This document shows, piece after piece, positions 33,857 to 41,635 of a stretch of 64,000 nucleotides of DNA. The stretch comes from Billgrantia antri. GTDB lineage: Bacteria > Pseudomonadota > Gammaproteobacteria > Pseudomonadales > Halomonadaceae. The notes under the pieces are model-generated. The model saw nothing but the letters and a program-made list of their open reading frames with translations, did no database searches and was not told the origin of the DNA. Location: positions 1 to 64,000 of the forward strand of contig NZ_JAHYCA010000006.1 of NCBI RefSeq assembly GCF_019430905.1, read 5' to 3'. The translations under genes and the position numbers were made by a program. The stretch's first letter is position 1, and every line of letters begins with the position of its first letter.

Positions 33857-34698
33857 GCTTCCGCTACCTGCCCCTGATCGGCGGGCACGCGCCCGCCGAG
33901 GCGGGCGGTGATTTCGCTGGCCGTCTGTTTCACCAGTTCCCCCAGCTCCAGCAGCCGCGCTTCGGGAATGCGCGCCACCGGCCCCGAAACCGAGATCGCC
34001 GCCAGCGGGGTGCCGTGCTCGTCGTGCAAGCAGGCGGCCACGCAGTGCAGGCCGATGGCATGTTCCTCGCGGTCGCAGGCGAAGCCCTGGCGCCGTACCT
34101 CGGCGAGATTGGCACGCAGCGCCTCGGGGCTATTAAGGGTATTCTCGGTGACGCGTGACAGGCCGCGCTCTGCCAGCACCCGCTCGAACTCGTCGTCCGG
34201 CAGCCAGGCCATCAGCGCCTTGCCCACGCCCGAGGCGTGCAGCGGGGCGCGCGAGCCGAGCCGGGTGATCATGCGCATCATCTGCGGCGACTCGCTCTGG
34301 GCCAGGAACACGGCGGTGGCGCCGTCGCGGATGCCCAGGTTGGCGGTCTCGCCGGTCTGCGCCGTAAGGCGGCGCAGGAAAGGCCGGCTGGTGGCGACGA
34401 AGTCGCGTGCCTCGAGGAAGCTGTTGCCGATGCGGAAGGTCTTGACGTCGATCTTCCACACCCCGAGTTCGCTATCCTGGGCAACGAAGCCCTGCCCCTG
34501 AAGAGCCTGCAGCAGGCGGTGGGTGGTGGAGGGCGCCAGGTCGACCATCTCGGCCAGCTCCGACAGTGCCAGGCCGCCCGGCGTCGCCGCCAGCCGCTCG
34601 AGCAGATTGAGCCCGCGCACCAGCGACTGGCTGTGGCCGCTGGCGCTCTTGCCGGGGCCGGGCGGGCGCCCTGCCGTTCTGCGTTTGACTTCACTCAC
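33853..34698 (-). CDS. IclR-family transcriptional regulator
   Basis: 281 residues. After a basic Gly/Pro-rich start comes a winged helix (LALSELAEMVDLAPSTTHRLLQALQGQGFV, about residues 42-72) and the IclR effector domain (HASGVGKALMAWLPDDEFERVL near 155; FACDREEHAIGLHCVAACLHDEHGTPLAAISVSGP near 205-240). It is closest in look to repressors of glyoxylate or allantoin and small-acid metabolism. Start is a GTG at 34698. The targets may be the enoyl-CoA hydratase or the D-amino-acid dehydratase-like gene upstream. Confidence 0.85.
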   Translation of the reverse strand: MSEVKRRTAGRPPGPGKSASGHSQSLVRGLNLLERLAATPGGLALSELAEMVDLAPSTTHRLLQALQGQGFVAQDSELGVWKIDVKTFRIGNSFLEARDFVATSRPFLRRLTAQTGETANLGIRDGATAVFLAQSESPQMMRMITRLGSRAPLHASGVGKALMAWLPDDEFERVLAERGLSRVTENTLNSPEALRANLAEVRRQGFACDREEHAIGLHCVAACLHDEHGTPLAAISVSGPVARIPEARLLELGELVKQTASEITARLGGRVPADQGQVAEA

Positions 34699-34830
34699 CT
34701 GCGTACATCCTCTCCGATTGCCTGACGGACCTTGCGGGGAAGGCCAGCGACAGGATACCCGCTCGCGGCCGGCTTGTCTCGATTGCGGAAATGGCTTCCA
34801 CTGTCTTGCTGGCGGCCGCTTCAGGCGGGG

Positions 34831-35622
34831 TCAACGATGACGCCATTGTGGCTCACGCTTGGCGATGAAGGCATCGATGCCCTCGGCGGTGTCTTCGGCC
34901 AGCATGTTGCAGGCCATGGTCTCGCCGGCGAAGGCGTAGGCCTCGTTCAGCGGCATCTGCAGTTGACGCTGGAACAGTGCCTTGCCGGTGCGCAGCGCCA
35001 CGCGACTCTTGGCACACAGGCTGGCGGTAAGCTCGCCGAGCACTTCATCCAGCGCCTCGTCGTCGGCCACGCGATTGACCAACCCCCAGTCGATCGCCTG
35101 CTCGGCATCGATGAACTCGCCGGTGAAGAGCATCTCCATGGCGCGCTTGCGGCCGATGCTGCGCGACAGCGCTACCGCCGGGGTGGAGCAGAACAGCCCC
35201 ACGTTGATGCCCGATACCGCAAAGCGGGCCGATCTGGCGGCCACGGCCAGGTCACAGCTGGCGACCAGCTGACAGCCGGCAGCGGTGGCCAGGCCCTGGA
35301 CCCGGGCGATGACCGGCACCGGCAGTTGGACGATACGCTGCATCACTTCGCCGCAGCGGGCGAACAGCTCCTGGTAATAGGCCTTGTCGGGATTGGCGCG
35401 CATCTCCTTGAGATCGTGCCCGGCACAGAAGGCGCGACCCTCGGCAGCGATGACCACGCAGTGTACCGAGTCGTCGTGGGCCAGACGGGAGAGTTCGCCG
35501 CCCAGGGCCTTGAGAACCTCTTCCGACAGCGCATTGAACTGGCGTGGCCGGTTCAGGGTAAGGGTGGCGACGCCGCGCTGGTCGCGACGAATCACCGGTC
35601 GCTCGTCGACAGTTGTCATCAT
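34831..35622 (-). CDS. Enoyl-CoA hydratase/isomerase family protein
   Basis: About 263 residues, crotonase fold. The oxyanion-hole segments are GRAFCAGHDLKEM near residue 58 and TAAGCQLVASCDLAVAA near 110; LFCSTPAVALSRSIGRKRAMEMLFTGEFIDAEQAIDWGLVNRV follows. The usual catalytic Glu after the second segment is not obvious, so it may not be a classical hydratase; it resembles ECHDC3-like members. AGGA precedes the ATG pair at 35622/35619. The neighbour IclR regulator is on the same strand. Confidence 0.82.
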   Translation of the reverse strand: MMTTVDERPVIRRDQRGVATLTLNRPRQFNALSEEVLKALGGELSRLAHDDSVHCVVIAAEGRAFCAGHDLKEMRANPDKAYYQELFARCGEVMQRIVQLPVPVIARVQGLATAAGCQLVASCDLAVAARSARFAVSGINVGLFCSTPAVALSRSIGRKRAMEMLFTGEFIDAEQAIDWGLVNRVADDEALDEVLGELTASLCAKSRVALRTGKALFQRQLQMPLNEAYAFAGETMACNMLAEDTAEGIDAFIAKREPQWRHR

Positions 35623-35739
35623 TGTCGTATCCTGTAGAAACGTGCCCGTCACCAGCCTAGCCTGTCATGTAGGCTTTTCGTCAGCCCTGCGACCAAAGAG
35701 GTGTGGCTTGCCGCCAGACGCCCCCAGCGAGAGCGAAGC

Positions 35740-36978
35740 ATGAACGATTCGATTCACGATCACGACGAGTTGCACAAGGGGGCGCCGCAAACGGGTACCC
35801 GGCTATTGGCCGATGTCAGTCTGCCCGCCGCTGTGATCCATGAGTCGGCGCTGGCCCACAACCTGGCCTGGATGCAAGGCTTCTGCGACGCTCACGGGGC
35901 ACGCCTGGCCCCCCACGGCAAGACCACCATGTGCCCCGAGCTGTTCCAGCGTCAGCTGGCTGCCGGTGCCTGGGGCATTACCCTGGCCACGGCGCCCCAG
36001 TGCCGGGCGGCCTTCCGCCATGGCGTCAACCGGCTTCTGATGGCCAACCAGCTCGTTGGCGAGGCCAACATGGCGATCGTCGCGGGGCTGATAGAAGCCG
36101 GGGCCGATTTCTACTGCGTGGTCGACAGCCTCGCCAACGTCGAGCAGCTGGCGCGCTATTTCACGGCCTGCGGCCTGCGCCTCAAGGTACTGATCGAGCT
36201 GGGCTTGCCGGGCGGACGCTGCGGCTGCCGCGATACCGACGAGGTGATGGCGCTGGCCGAGCGCATCGACAGCGAGCAGGCACTGGTGCTCTCCGGCCTC
36301 GAGGGCTATGAAGGGGTGGTACACGGCAGCGACCCCGAACGCGCCGTGCGCGCCTATGCCTGGCAACTGGTCGAGGCGGCCCAGGGGCTGGAACGCGATG
36401 CCCTGATCGAAACGCCGCAGCCGCTGATCACGGCGTCGGGTTCGGCCTGGTACGACCTGATCGCCGAGGTGTTCCACGAGGCGCACCTGGGCGCACAGTT
36501 CGTGCCAGTGCTGCGCCCCGGCTGCTATGTCGTGCACGATCATGGCATCTATCGACAGGCGCAGCGCGACATCCTCGAACGGCAGCCCCGGATCGAACAT
36601 GGGCTTAAGCCGGCGCTCGAGGTCTTCGCTCAGGTGGTATCGCTCCCCGAGCCGGGGCAGGCAATCATCGGCATGGGAAAGCGCGACATCGGTCACGACC
36701 AGTTGCCCGAGCCGCTGCGGCGCTACCGTGAGGGAGATGAGCGGGGGCGCGCCCTGTCGGTGCAGGGCTGGCAAGTGATCCGTCTGATGGACCAGCACGC
36801 CTTCGTCAGGCTACCGAGGGAGAGCGAGGAGCCCGAGGTCGGCAATGGACGGGTCAGGGTGGGGGATATCGTTGCCTTCGGCACCTCTCACCCCTGCCTG
36901 ACCTTCGACAAGTGGCGGCGGATCTGTCGCGTCGATGAGCGGCTCGAGGTAGTCGAGGTAATGCAGACCTGTTTCTAG
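35740..36978 (+). CDS. D-serine / D-threo-3-hydroxyaspartate dehydratase-like PLP enzyme (alanine-racemase fold)
   Basis: 412 residues, fold-type III PLP enzyme. The PLP Lys is in APHGKTTMCP near residue 67; the PLP-phosphate region is ITASGSAWYD near 232. The C-terminal GTSHPCLTFDKW supplies His and Cys Zn ligands as in eukaryotic D-serine dehydratase and bacterial D-threo-3-hydroxyaspartate dehydratase. It eliminates water and ammonia from D-3-hydroxyamino acids to give 2-oxo acids. Substrate not fixed. It is followed by a decayed maleate-isomerase-like gene, which suggests this was once a larger catabolic unit. Confidence 0.85.
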   Translation: MNDSIHDHDELHKGAPQTGTRLLADVSLPAAVIHESALAHNLAWMQGFCDAHGARLAPHGKTTMCPELFQRQLAAGAWGITLATAPQCRAAFRHGVNRLLMANQLVGEANMAIVAGLIEAGADFYCVVDSLANVEQLARYFTACGLRLKVLIELGLPGGRCGCRDTDEVMALAERIDSEQALVLSGLEGYEGVVHGSDPERAVRAYAWQLVEAAQGLERDALIETPQPLITASGSAWYDLIAEVFHEAHLGAQFVPVLRPGCYVVHDHGIYRQAQRDILERQPRIEHGLKPALEVFAQVVSLPEPGQAIIGMGKRDIGHDQLPEPLRRYREGDERGRALSVQGWQVIRLMDQHAFVRLPRESEEPEVGNGRVRVGDIVAFGTSHPCLTFDKWRRICRVDERLEVVEVMQTCF

Positions 36979-37005
36979 GCTGAGGCACGTCCGCGGTGTG
37001 ACCGA

Positions 37006-37283
37006 ATGACCGCCCTGGCCTTTCGCGATGCGCTGGCGGCCCTCGCCTGTCGGCAGGTCGACCTGCTCAGCCCCTACCCGCCGGAAGTGACCGAGCAACT
37101 GATGACCTTCCTGAGCGACAGCCATGTCGGCGTCGACGGGCTGCAGGTGCTGGACTGTCGTTGAATCGCGAGGCCGGCCGGATGGTGCTGACGGCCAACC
37201 AGGTGAGCCTGTGGGCGGGTCTCAGGCTACTGGGGCGAAGCGGCCCGCCTCGCTACCTGCAGGCACTGGCCGAGGTGGCATAA
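37006..37283 (+). pseudogene. Remnant of an Asp/Glu racemase / maleate isomerase / EutA-like gene
   Basis: Two fragments of one family lie in different frames. From 37006, MTALAFRDALAALACRQVDLL then SPYPPEVTEQLMTFLSDSHV stops at 37164. It looks like the central segment of these enzymes (TALRDAL, LLTPY-x-EV, FL). From 37161 in another frame, REAGRMVLTANQVSLWAGLRLLG to the stop at 37283 looks like the C-terminal segment (VLTxNQxxLWAxLR). The N-terminal third and the piece between are missing. It is therefore a deleted, frameshifted relic. Confidence 0.6.
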
Positions 37284-37299
37284 CCTGCGTTAAGCAGGT
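37283..37299 (+). terminator. Hairpin after the relic gene
   Basis: ACCTGC, loop GTTAA, GCAGGT. There is no T tract. It probably marks the 3' end of the old transcription unit. Confidence 0.35.
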
Positions 37300-37357
37300 C
37301 GGCGAGGCGTTCTGATATGTTACGAACGGGGTGGTTTCTTCTGTCAATGGAGGTTGA

Positions 37358-37699
37358 ATGAGCGACGAACTGAGCGAGTTCGAGCAGAGCGTCAAGCGGG
37401 AAATTGATGCCTTTATGAAGCCCGGCCACGAGACCTCGCCTGCCCCCGAGCTGCCCGGTGACAAGCGTCCGGGGAAACAGCCCTCGAAACCGACCGCTGG
37501 CAGTGAATCCGCCGAATCCTACAGGACCGGGCATCTGGTCCGGCTGGCGGTGAGGACGCGCAAGCTGGAAGTCGACACCGTCTTCGAACATCGCTCCACC
37601 AGCATCTCCAAGCTGGAGGCACAGCTCGAAGCCGAGAAAGCCGCCAAGCAGGCCGGCTACCCGATCATTGGCTATGTCATCGATATCCAAAGCCTGTAA
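37358..37699 (+). CDS. Hypothetical protein
   Basis: 113 residues, not recognised. The N-terminus is acidic and helical (SDELSEFEQSVKREIDAFM), a Pro/Lys/Ser-rich linker spans about residues 25-52, and the C-terminal part has a helix (SISKLEAQLEAEKAAKQAG) and a hydrophobic end (YPIIGYVIDIQSL). It has a good GGAGG before the ATG. It is small, single and probably cytoplasmic. Confidence 0.6.
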   Translation: MSDELSEFEQSVKREIDAFMKPGHETSPAPELPGDKRPGKQPSKPTAGSESAESYRTGHLVRLAVRTRKLEVDTVFEHRSTSISKLEAQLEAEKAAKQAGYPIIGYVIDIQSL

Positions 37700-37822
37700 A
37701 AGGCTCGAACGGTCTCATCGGGTACGTTCCGCCGACGTCGCACTTGCTGTAGGTGCCATGGCGTCATGCTGGCGCGAATTGCTGATCCTCGGAGCAGAAG
37801 TATGCTGCCCGGCAGGAAAGCG

Positions 37823-37843
37823 AGGAGGGGCGACACCCCTCCT
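37823..37843 (-). terminator. Probable terminator hairpin of the repeat-protein gene
   Basis: AGGAGGGG, loop CGACA, CCCCTCCT, 17 bases beyond the stop of the minus-strand gene at 37860. On the minus strand the stem is followed by CGCTTTCC, a weak T tract. Confidence 0.45.
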
Positions 37844-37859
37844 GCGGTAGACACTGGCT

Positions 37860-38984
37860 TCAGTACTTGCCGAGTTCCGCTTCAAGCGGGAACAAGGCGG
37901 CCGAAAGCTCGCCCGGGGTCATGACCGGCGTCTGGGGAGCGACGGCTGACGGCCACGCCTCGAGAGCCCCCTCGTAGCCTGCCTTAAGTTCCTCGACGGT
38001 GTTGTCCTCGTAGAGCTCGGCGTGGCTCTCCAACAGAGCCTTGGCGACCGTGACGAAGCCGAAGCTGTCCTGATACTCGACGACATTGACGAACTCGCCG
38101 TCCTTTACGGCTTCCTCGTACTCGTGGGCCGCCTGGCGCAGCAGCACCAGCTGAACGCGACTCTGGAAGGCCACATCGTCGCGCAGCTCTGCATCGACGT
38201 CCTGCATGGCCGCGTCGATGGCGTCGAGCGCGGACGTGTAGGCTTCGGCGTTGTCCTCCCACTTGCCGCCATCGCGGACCTCATCGACCAGTGCAACCAA
38301 CGTACTCTCGAGTCCCTCGATGCCGCGGCTCTGCAGCGCCGGCTCGAGCGGCTCGTAGTGCTCGTCGAGCGGGTGACTGAAGTGCGGTTGGGCTGCCGTT
38401 TCCTCACCGGCCTGATAGAGATCGCGAGCGACGCTCAGGTGACCCTTCATCATGGCCAGATTGGTGTAGTAGACGCCGGGGTTGCTGGCATTTATGTCGC
38501 CGCCTTCACCGCCTTCACCGCCTTCACCGCCTTCACCGCCTTCACCGCCTTCACCGCCGGCAGACTCATTCAGGTAGTCAAAGACAGCGTAGGGATCGGA
38601 AGCGCCACCGCCTTCTCCTCCTTCTCCTCCTTCGCCGCCTTCACCGCCGGCGTGGGCATGACCCGCTTCGCCGCCTTCTCCTCCCTCGCCGCCTTCACCG
38701 CCGGCGTGGGCGTGACCCGCTTCGCCGCCTTCTCCTCCCTCGCCGCCTTCACCGCCGTCGTGGGCGTGGCCCGCTTCGCCGCCTTCTCCTCCCTCGCCGC
38801 CTTCACCGCCGGCGTGGGCGTGGCCCGCTTCGCCGCCTTGCTCGGCGCTGGCCAGCAGCAACGTGTCGGGACCCTGAGTGTAGTCGGTAGGGGGGGCGAG
38901 TTCGGCCCAACTAGCTGCGCTGCTGCCGAGCAGCACGCTGGTACCCACGCCGACCCAAAGCTTGGTGCGGAGATTATTGGACAT
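37860..38984 (-). CDS. Exported repeat protein with GGE and AGHAH repeats
   Basis: 374 residues, family not recognised with confidence. A signal peptide is likely (LWVGVGTSVLLGSSAASWA, cleavage near residue 27). Residues 50-121 are four 18-residue units of GGEAGHAHAGGEGGEGGE (Asp once replaces the Ala after the second His). A short spacer with DPYAVFDYLNES follows, then six GGE triplets (143-160). Residues 164-374 are a helical domain (YYTNLAMMKGHLSVARDLY, HPLDEHYEPLEPAL, VVEYQDSFGFVTVAKALL). The repeats offer eight His and many Glu residues that could bind metal. It is divergent from a PiuC-type Fe(II) dioxygenase, so an iron- or copper-related periplasmic role is inferred. Confidence 0.8.
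   Translation of the reverse strand: MSNNLRTKLWVGVGTSVLLGSSAASWAELAPPTDYTQGPDTLLLASAEQGGEAGHAHAGGEGGEGGEGGEAGHAHDGGEGGEGGEGGEAGHAHAGGEGGEGGEGGEAGHAHAGGEGGEGGEGGEGGGASDPYAVFDYLNESAGGEGGEGGEGGEGGEGGEGGDINASNPGVYYTNLAMMKGHLSVARDLYQAGEETAAQPHFSHPLDEHYEPLEPALQSRGIEGLESTLVALVDEVRDGGKWEDNAEAYTSALDAIDAAMQDVDAELRDDVAFQSRVQLVLLRQAAHEYEEAVKDGEFVNVVEYQDSFGFVTVAKALLESHAELYEDNTVEELKAGYEGALEAWPSAVAPQTPVMTPGELSAALFPLEAELGKY
38505..38558. repeat. Six tandem 9-bp coding repeats (GGE)
   Basis: Plus-strand unit CCGCCTTCA repeated six times without change, encoding GGE six times on the minus strand. It is a simple-sequence tract prone to length variation in multiples of three codons, so the frame is kept. Confidence 0.85.
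38622..38837. repeat. Four tandem 54-bp coding repeats
   Basis: These encode the four 18-residue AGHAH/GGE units. The copies are nearly identical in DNA as well as protein, so they probably expand and contract by slippage or unequal recombination. Confidence 0.85.
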
Positions 38985-39044
38985 GTCGACTCCTTGTCGA
39001 TTGCGTTTATCAGGGGACTCGGCCGCTTGGCCGTTGTCTAGGCC

Positions 39045-39107
39045 ATTATAGGCTGCCGACTTGCAAAGCCTAACGCAAACGATTAGCGGTTAGTTATACT
39101 CGTTTGC
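39045..39107. promoter_or_regulatory. Divergent promoter region with a dyad
   Basis: On the minus strand a perfect TATAAT (39045-39050) lies 61 bases before the repeat-protein start. GCAAACGA (39075-39082) and TCGTTTGC (39100-39107) are perfect 8-bp inverted arms 17 bases apart; TATACT (39095-39100), a plus-strand -10 candidate for the dioxygenase gene, sits between them. A regulator binding the dyad could control both genes. Confidence 0.5.
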
Positions 39108-39135
39108 CCATTCTCGTCTCGACTGGAGCGCTGCC

Positions 39136-39810
39136 ATGATTCTCTGCATCGACCAGGTCCTCTCCGCGGAGTTGGTGTCACGCATCAGGTCCACACTGGC
39201 CGAAACGGACTTTCGCGATGGCCGGGAGACTGCCGGATGGCATGCTCGCACGGTCAAGCGGAACGAGCAGGCCGACGGTCGTCGGCCCGACATTGCCGAG
39301 CTACGCCAGGAAGTCGCCAAGGCACTACAGTCTCACCCGCTGTTTCAGATGGCAGCGCGGCCACGCCGCATGAAACCGCTGATGTTCAGTCGCTATCAGG
39401 CGGGCATGGCCTACGGCAATCATGTCGACGACGCGATCATGACCACGCCACAGGGTGCCATGCGAACCGATCTGTCGTTCACGCTCTTCCTCAACGAGCC
39501 GGACAGTTACGAAGGGGGCGAGTTGCTGATCGACTCGACGGCGGGCGAGCAGACCTACAAGCTGCCAGCCGGCGCCATGATCCTCTATCCCTCCTCGACG
39601 TTGCATCGGGTCGAGCCGGTCACTCGCGGCGAACGGCTCGCCGCCGTGGGCTGGGCCCAGAGCCAGGTACGCGATCCGCAGCAGCGCGAGATTCTTTTCG
39701 ACCTCGATACCACCCGACGCCAGGAGTATGAGGCCAACGGCAAGACCCGCACCTTCGACATGCTTTCGAAGAGCCTGGCCAACCTGATCCGCATGTGGGC
39801 GGAGGTGTAG
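39136..39810 (+). CDS. PKHD-type Fe(II)/2-oxoglutarate hydroxylase (PiuC/YbiX family)
   Basis: 224 residues, normal for the family. The iron ligands are in YGNHVDDAIM (His and Asp near residues 97-99) and STLHRV (His near 158); the 2-oxoglutarate Arg follows near 168. GGELLIDSTAGEQTYKLPAGAMILYPS is the jelly-roll core. PiuC lies next to iron-siderophore receptors in Pseudomonas and affects uptake of catechol siderophores. No receptor gene is adjacent here; instead the divergent neighbour is the His/Glu repeat protein. Confidence 0.9.
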   Translation: MILCIDQVLSAELVSRIRSTLAETDFRDGRETAGWHARTVKRNEQADGRRPDIAELRQEVAKALQSHPLFQMAARPRRMKPLMFSRYQAGMAYGNHVDDAIMTTPQGAMRTDLSFTLFLNEPDSYEGGELLIDSTAGEQTYKLPAGAMILYPSSTLHRVEPVTRGERLAAVGWAQSQVRDPQQREILFDLDTTRRQEYEANGKTRTFDMLSKSLANLIRMWAEV

Positions 39811-39850
39811 GGGGCAGGCCGGGCAGCGGGACGAAAACTGGGAGGGCAAA

Positions 39851-39874
39851 CGCCGCGCCCGGGCGGGCGCGGCG
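39851..39874 (-). terminator. Terminator hairpin between serA and the PKHD gene
   Basis: CGCCGCGCCC, loop GGGC, GGGCGCGGCG: a perfect 10-bp GC stem. On the minus strand it is followed by TTTG, so it likely ends serA; it may work in both directions. Confidence 0.6.
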
Positions 39875-39888
39875 AAGCGGGAGAGGGC

Positions 39889-41139
39889 TCAGTCCTCGAA
39901 GTTGGTCTCGGAGTAGAGCACCCGCACGCGCAGGGTGTGCTCGACCTGGCGCAGGGCCTCGAGGGCCTGGGGGCCGTATGCCTTGTCCACGTCGATGACC
40001 ACGTAGCCGACCTTCTCGTTGGTCTGCAGGTACTGCCCGGAGATGTTGATGTCGTTCTCGGACAAGACCCGGTTGATCTCGGAGAGCACGCCCGGCACGT
40101 TGTCGTGGATGTGCAGCACGCGGTGCTTGTCCGGGTGGGCGGGCAGAGCCACCTCGGGGAAGTTGACCGAGGTGACGGTGGTGCCGTTATCCGAGTAGGT
40201 GATCATCTTCTCGGAGACCTCGATGCCGATGTTCTCCTGGGCCTCGAGGGTGGAGCCGCCGATGTGCGGCGTGAGGATCACGTTGGGCAGACCGCGCAGC
40301 GGGCTGACGAACTCCTCGTCGTTGCCCTTGGGCTCCACCGGGAAGACGTCGATGGCGGCGCCGTAGAGGCGACCGGCCTGAAGCGCCTCGGCGAGGTCCT
40401 CGATCACCACCACGCTGCCGCGGGAGGCGTTGATCAGGATACCGCTTGGCTTCATCAGCGCCAGCTGGTCCTTGGTGATCATCCACTTGGTGGAAGGCAG
40501 CTCGGGAACGTGCAGGCTGACCACGTCGGCACGGGCCAGCAGCTCTTCGAGGCTCGCCACCTGGTTGGCGTTGCCCATGCCGAGCTTGGTCACCACGTCG
40601 TAGAAGATGACGTTGAAGCCGAGCGACTCGGCGAGCACCGAGAGCTGGGCACCGATGTTGCCATAGCCGACGATGCCCAGCGTCTTGCCCCGCGCCTCGT
40701 GGGAGTTCTTGGCGCTCTTCAGCCAGCCGCCCTGGTGGGCGCGGGCGTTCTTCTCGGGAATGCCGCGCAGCAGCATGATCGCTTCGGCGAGCACCAGCTC
40801 GGCCACCGAGCGGGTGTTGGAGTAGGGCGCGTTGAAGACCGGGATGCCGCGCGCGAGCGCCGCGTTGAGATCGACCTGGTTGGTGCCGATGCAGAAGCAG
40901 CCCACGGCGTTGAGCTTCTCGGCGGCGGCAAACACCCGCTCGTTGAGCTGGGTGCGCGAACGGATACCGAGGAAGTGCACGTCGCGGATCTTCTCGATCA
41001 GCGAGGCTTCGTCGAGCGAGGTGGGCAGATGCTCGATGTTGGTGTAACCGGCATTCAGGAAATTGTCCACCGCGCTCTGGTGGACGCCCTCGAGCAGCAG
41101 GATCTTGATCTTGCTCTTGTCCAGGGACGTTTTGGCCAT
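39889..41139 (-). CDS. serA: D-3-phosphoglycerate dehydrogenase
   Basis: 416 residues, close to E. coli SerA (410). It oxidises 3-phosphoglycerate in the first step of serine synthesis. The NAD-binding GIVGYGNIGAQLSVLAESLG is near residue 155, the catalytic Arg in NASRGSVVVIEDLAEAL near 240, and the His in LTPHIGGSTLEAQENIG near 292. The C-terminal 70 residues form an ACT domain (HRVLHIHDNVPGVLSEINRVLSENDINISGQYLQTNEKVGYVVIDVD) for serine feedback inhibition. Confidence 0.96.
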   Translation of the reverse strand: MAKTSLDKSKIKILLLEGVHQSAVDNFLNAGYTNIEHLPTSLDEASLIEKIRDVHFLGIRSRTQLNERVFAAAEKLNAVGCFCIGTNQVDLNAALARGIPVFNAPYSNTRSVAELVLAEAIMLLRGIPEKNARAHQGGWLKSAKNSHEARGKTLGIVGYGNIGAQLSVLAESLGFNVIFYDVVTKLGMGNANQVASLEELLARADVVSLHVPELPSTKWMITKDQLALMKPSGILINASRGSVVVIEDLAEALQAGRLYGAAIDVFPVEPKGNDEEFVSPLRGLPNVILTPHIGGSTLEAQENIGIEVSEKMITYSDNGTTVTSVNFPEVALPAHPDKHRVLHIHDNVPGVLSEINRVLSENDINISGQYLQTNEKVGYVVIDVDKAYGPQALEALRQVEHTLRVRVLYSETNFED

Positions 41140-41294
41140 GGTCGAATCAACCCCTTCTTGGTGCGCCGCGTGCGGGAAAACAGGGCGCTCATGTTACCAC
41201 AGCCGCTACGTGCGAAGATGAAAATGCTGCGTCGCGAAGATGAGCGAACTGCACGTTGCACGGCGCAGGCAGACGACCCCTGGGGCAGTGAGTG

Positions 41295-41300
41295 TATACT
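41295..41300 (+). promoter_or_regulatory. Possible -10 of the xseB-ispA-dxs operon
   Basis: TATACT 38 bases before the xseB start. The -35 at the proper spacing (GACGAC) is poor, so this is tentative. Confidence 0.35.
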
Positions 41301-41338
41301 GTGCCTCCTGTAATCAGCGGCGACGAGCTAGAGGTGTC

Positions 41339-41635
41339 ATGGCCGAGCGTGACAAGCAAGCGACGAGCGGTACGGCGGGAAGCGAGGAAGCCGACGTCGA
41401 TTTCGCGGCGACCGTGGAGAGACTGGAACAGCTGGTGGAGCGGCTGGAGTCCGGCGAGCTGTCGCTGGAGGGCTCGCTCGCCGCGTTCGAGCAGGGCGTA
41501 CGCCTCACCCGCGATGCCCAGCGCCGGCTGGATGAGGCCGAGCTGCGCGTGCGCACGCTGATCGAGCGGCCCGACGGCAGCACCGACTTCGCTCCTTTCG
41601 ATGCCCCGGCCGGGGAGGACGAGAGTGAAGACTGA
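41339..41635 (+). CDS. xseB: Exodeoxyribonuclease VII small subunit
   Basis: 98 residues. The core [55 protein letters not shown] is the whole XseB helical-hairpin family signature. Several copies coat one XseA subunit in the nuclease. xseA is not nearby, as usual. It overlaps ispA by 11 bases; the xseB-ispA-dxs order is conserved in Gammaproteobacteria. Confidence 0.94.
   Translation: MAERDKQATSGTAGSEEADVDFAATVERLEQLVERLESGELSLEGSLAAFEQGVRLTRDAQRRLDEAELRVRTLIERPDGSTDFAPFDAPAGEDESED

Noticed and set aside
38505..38837. CRISPR-like regular repeats
   Set aside because: The repeats are contiguous codon repeats inside a clear signal-peptide protein; there are no unique spacers and no cas genes.
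39061..39107. Fur box between the repeat protein and the PiuC-like gene
   Set aside because: The AT-rich stretch does not match the GATAATGATAATCATTATC pattern well enough; only the GCAAACGA dyad is solid.
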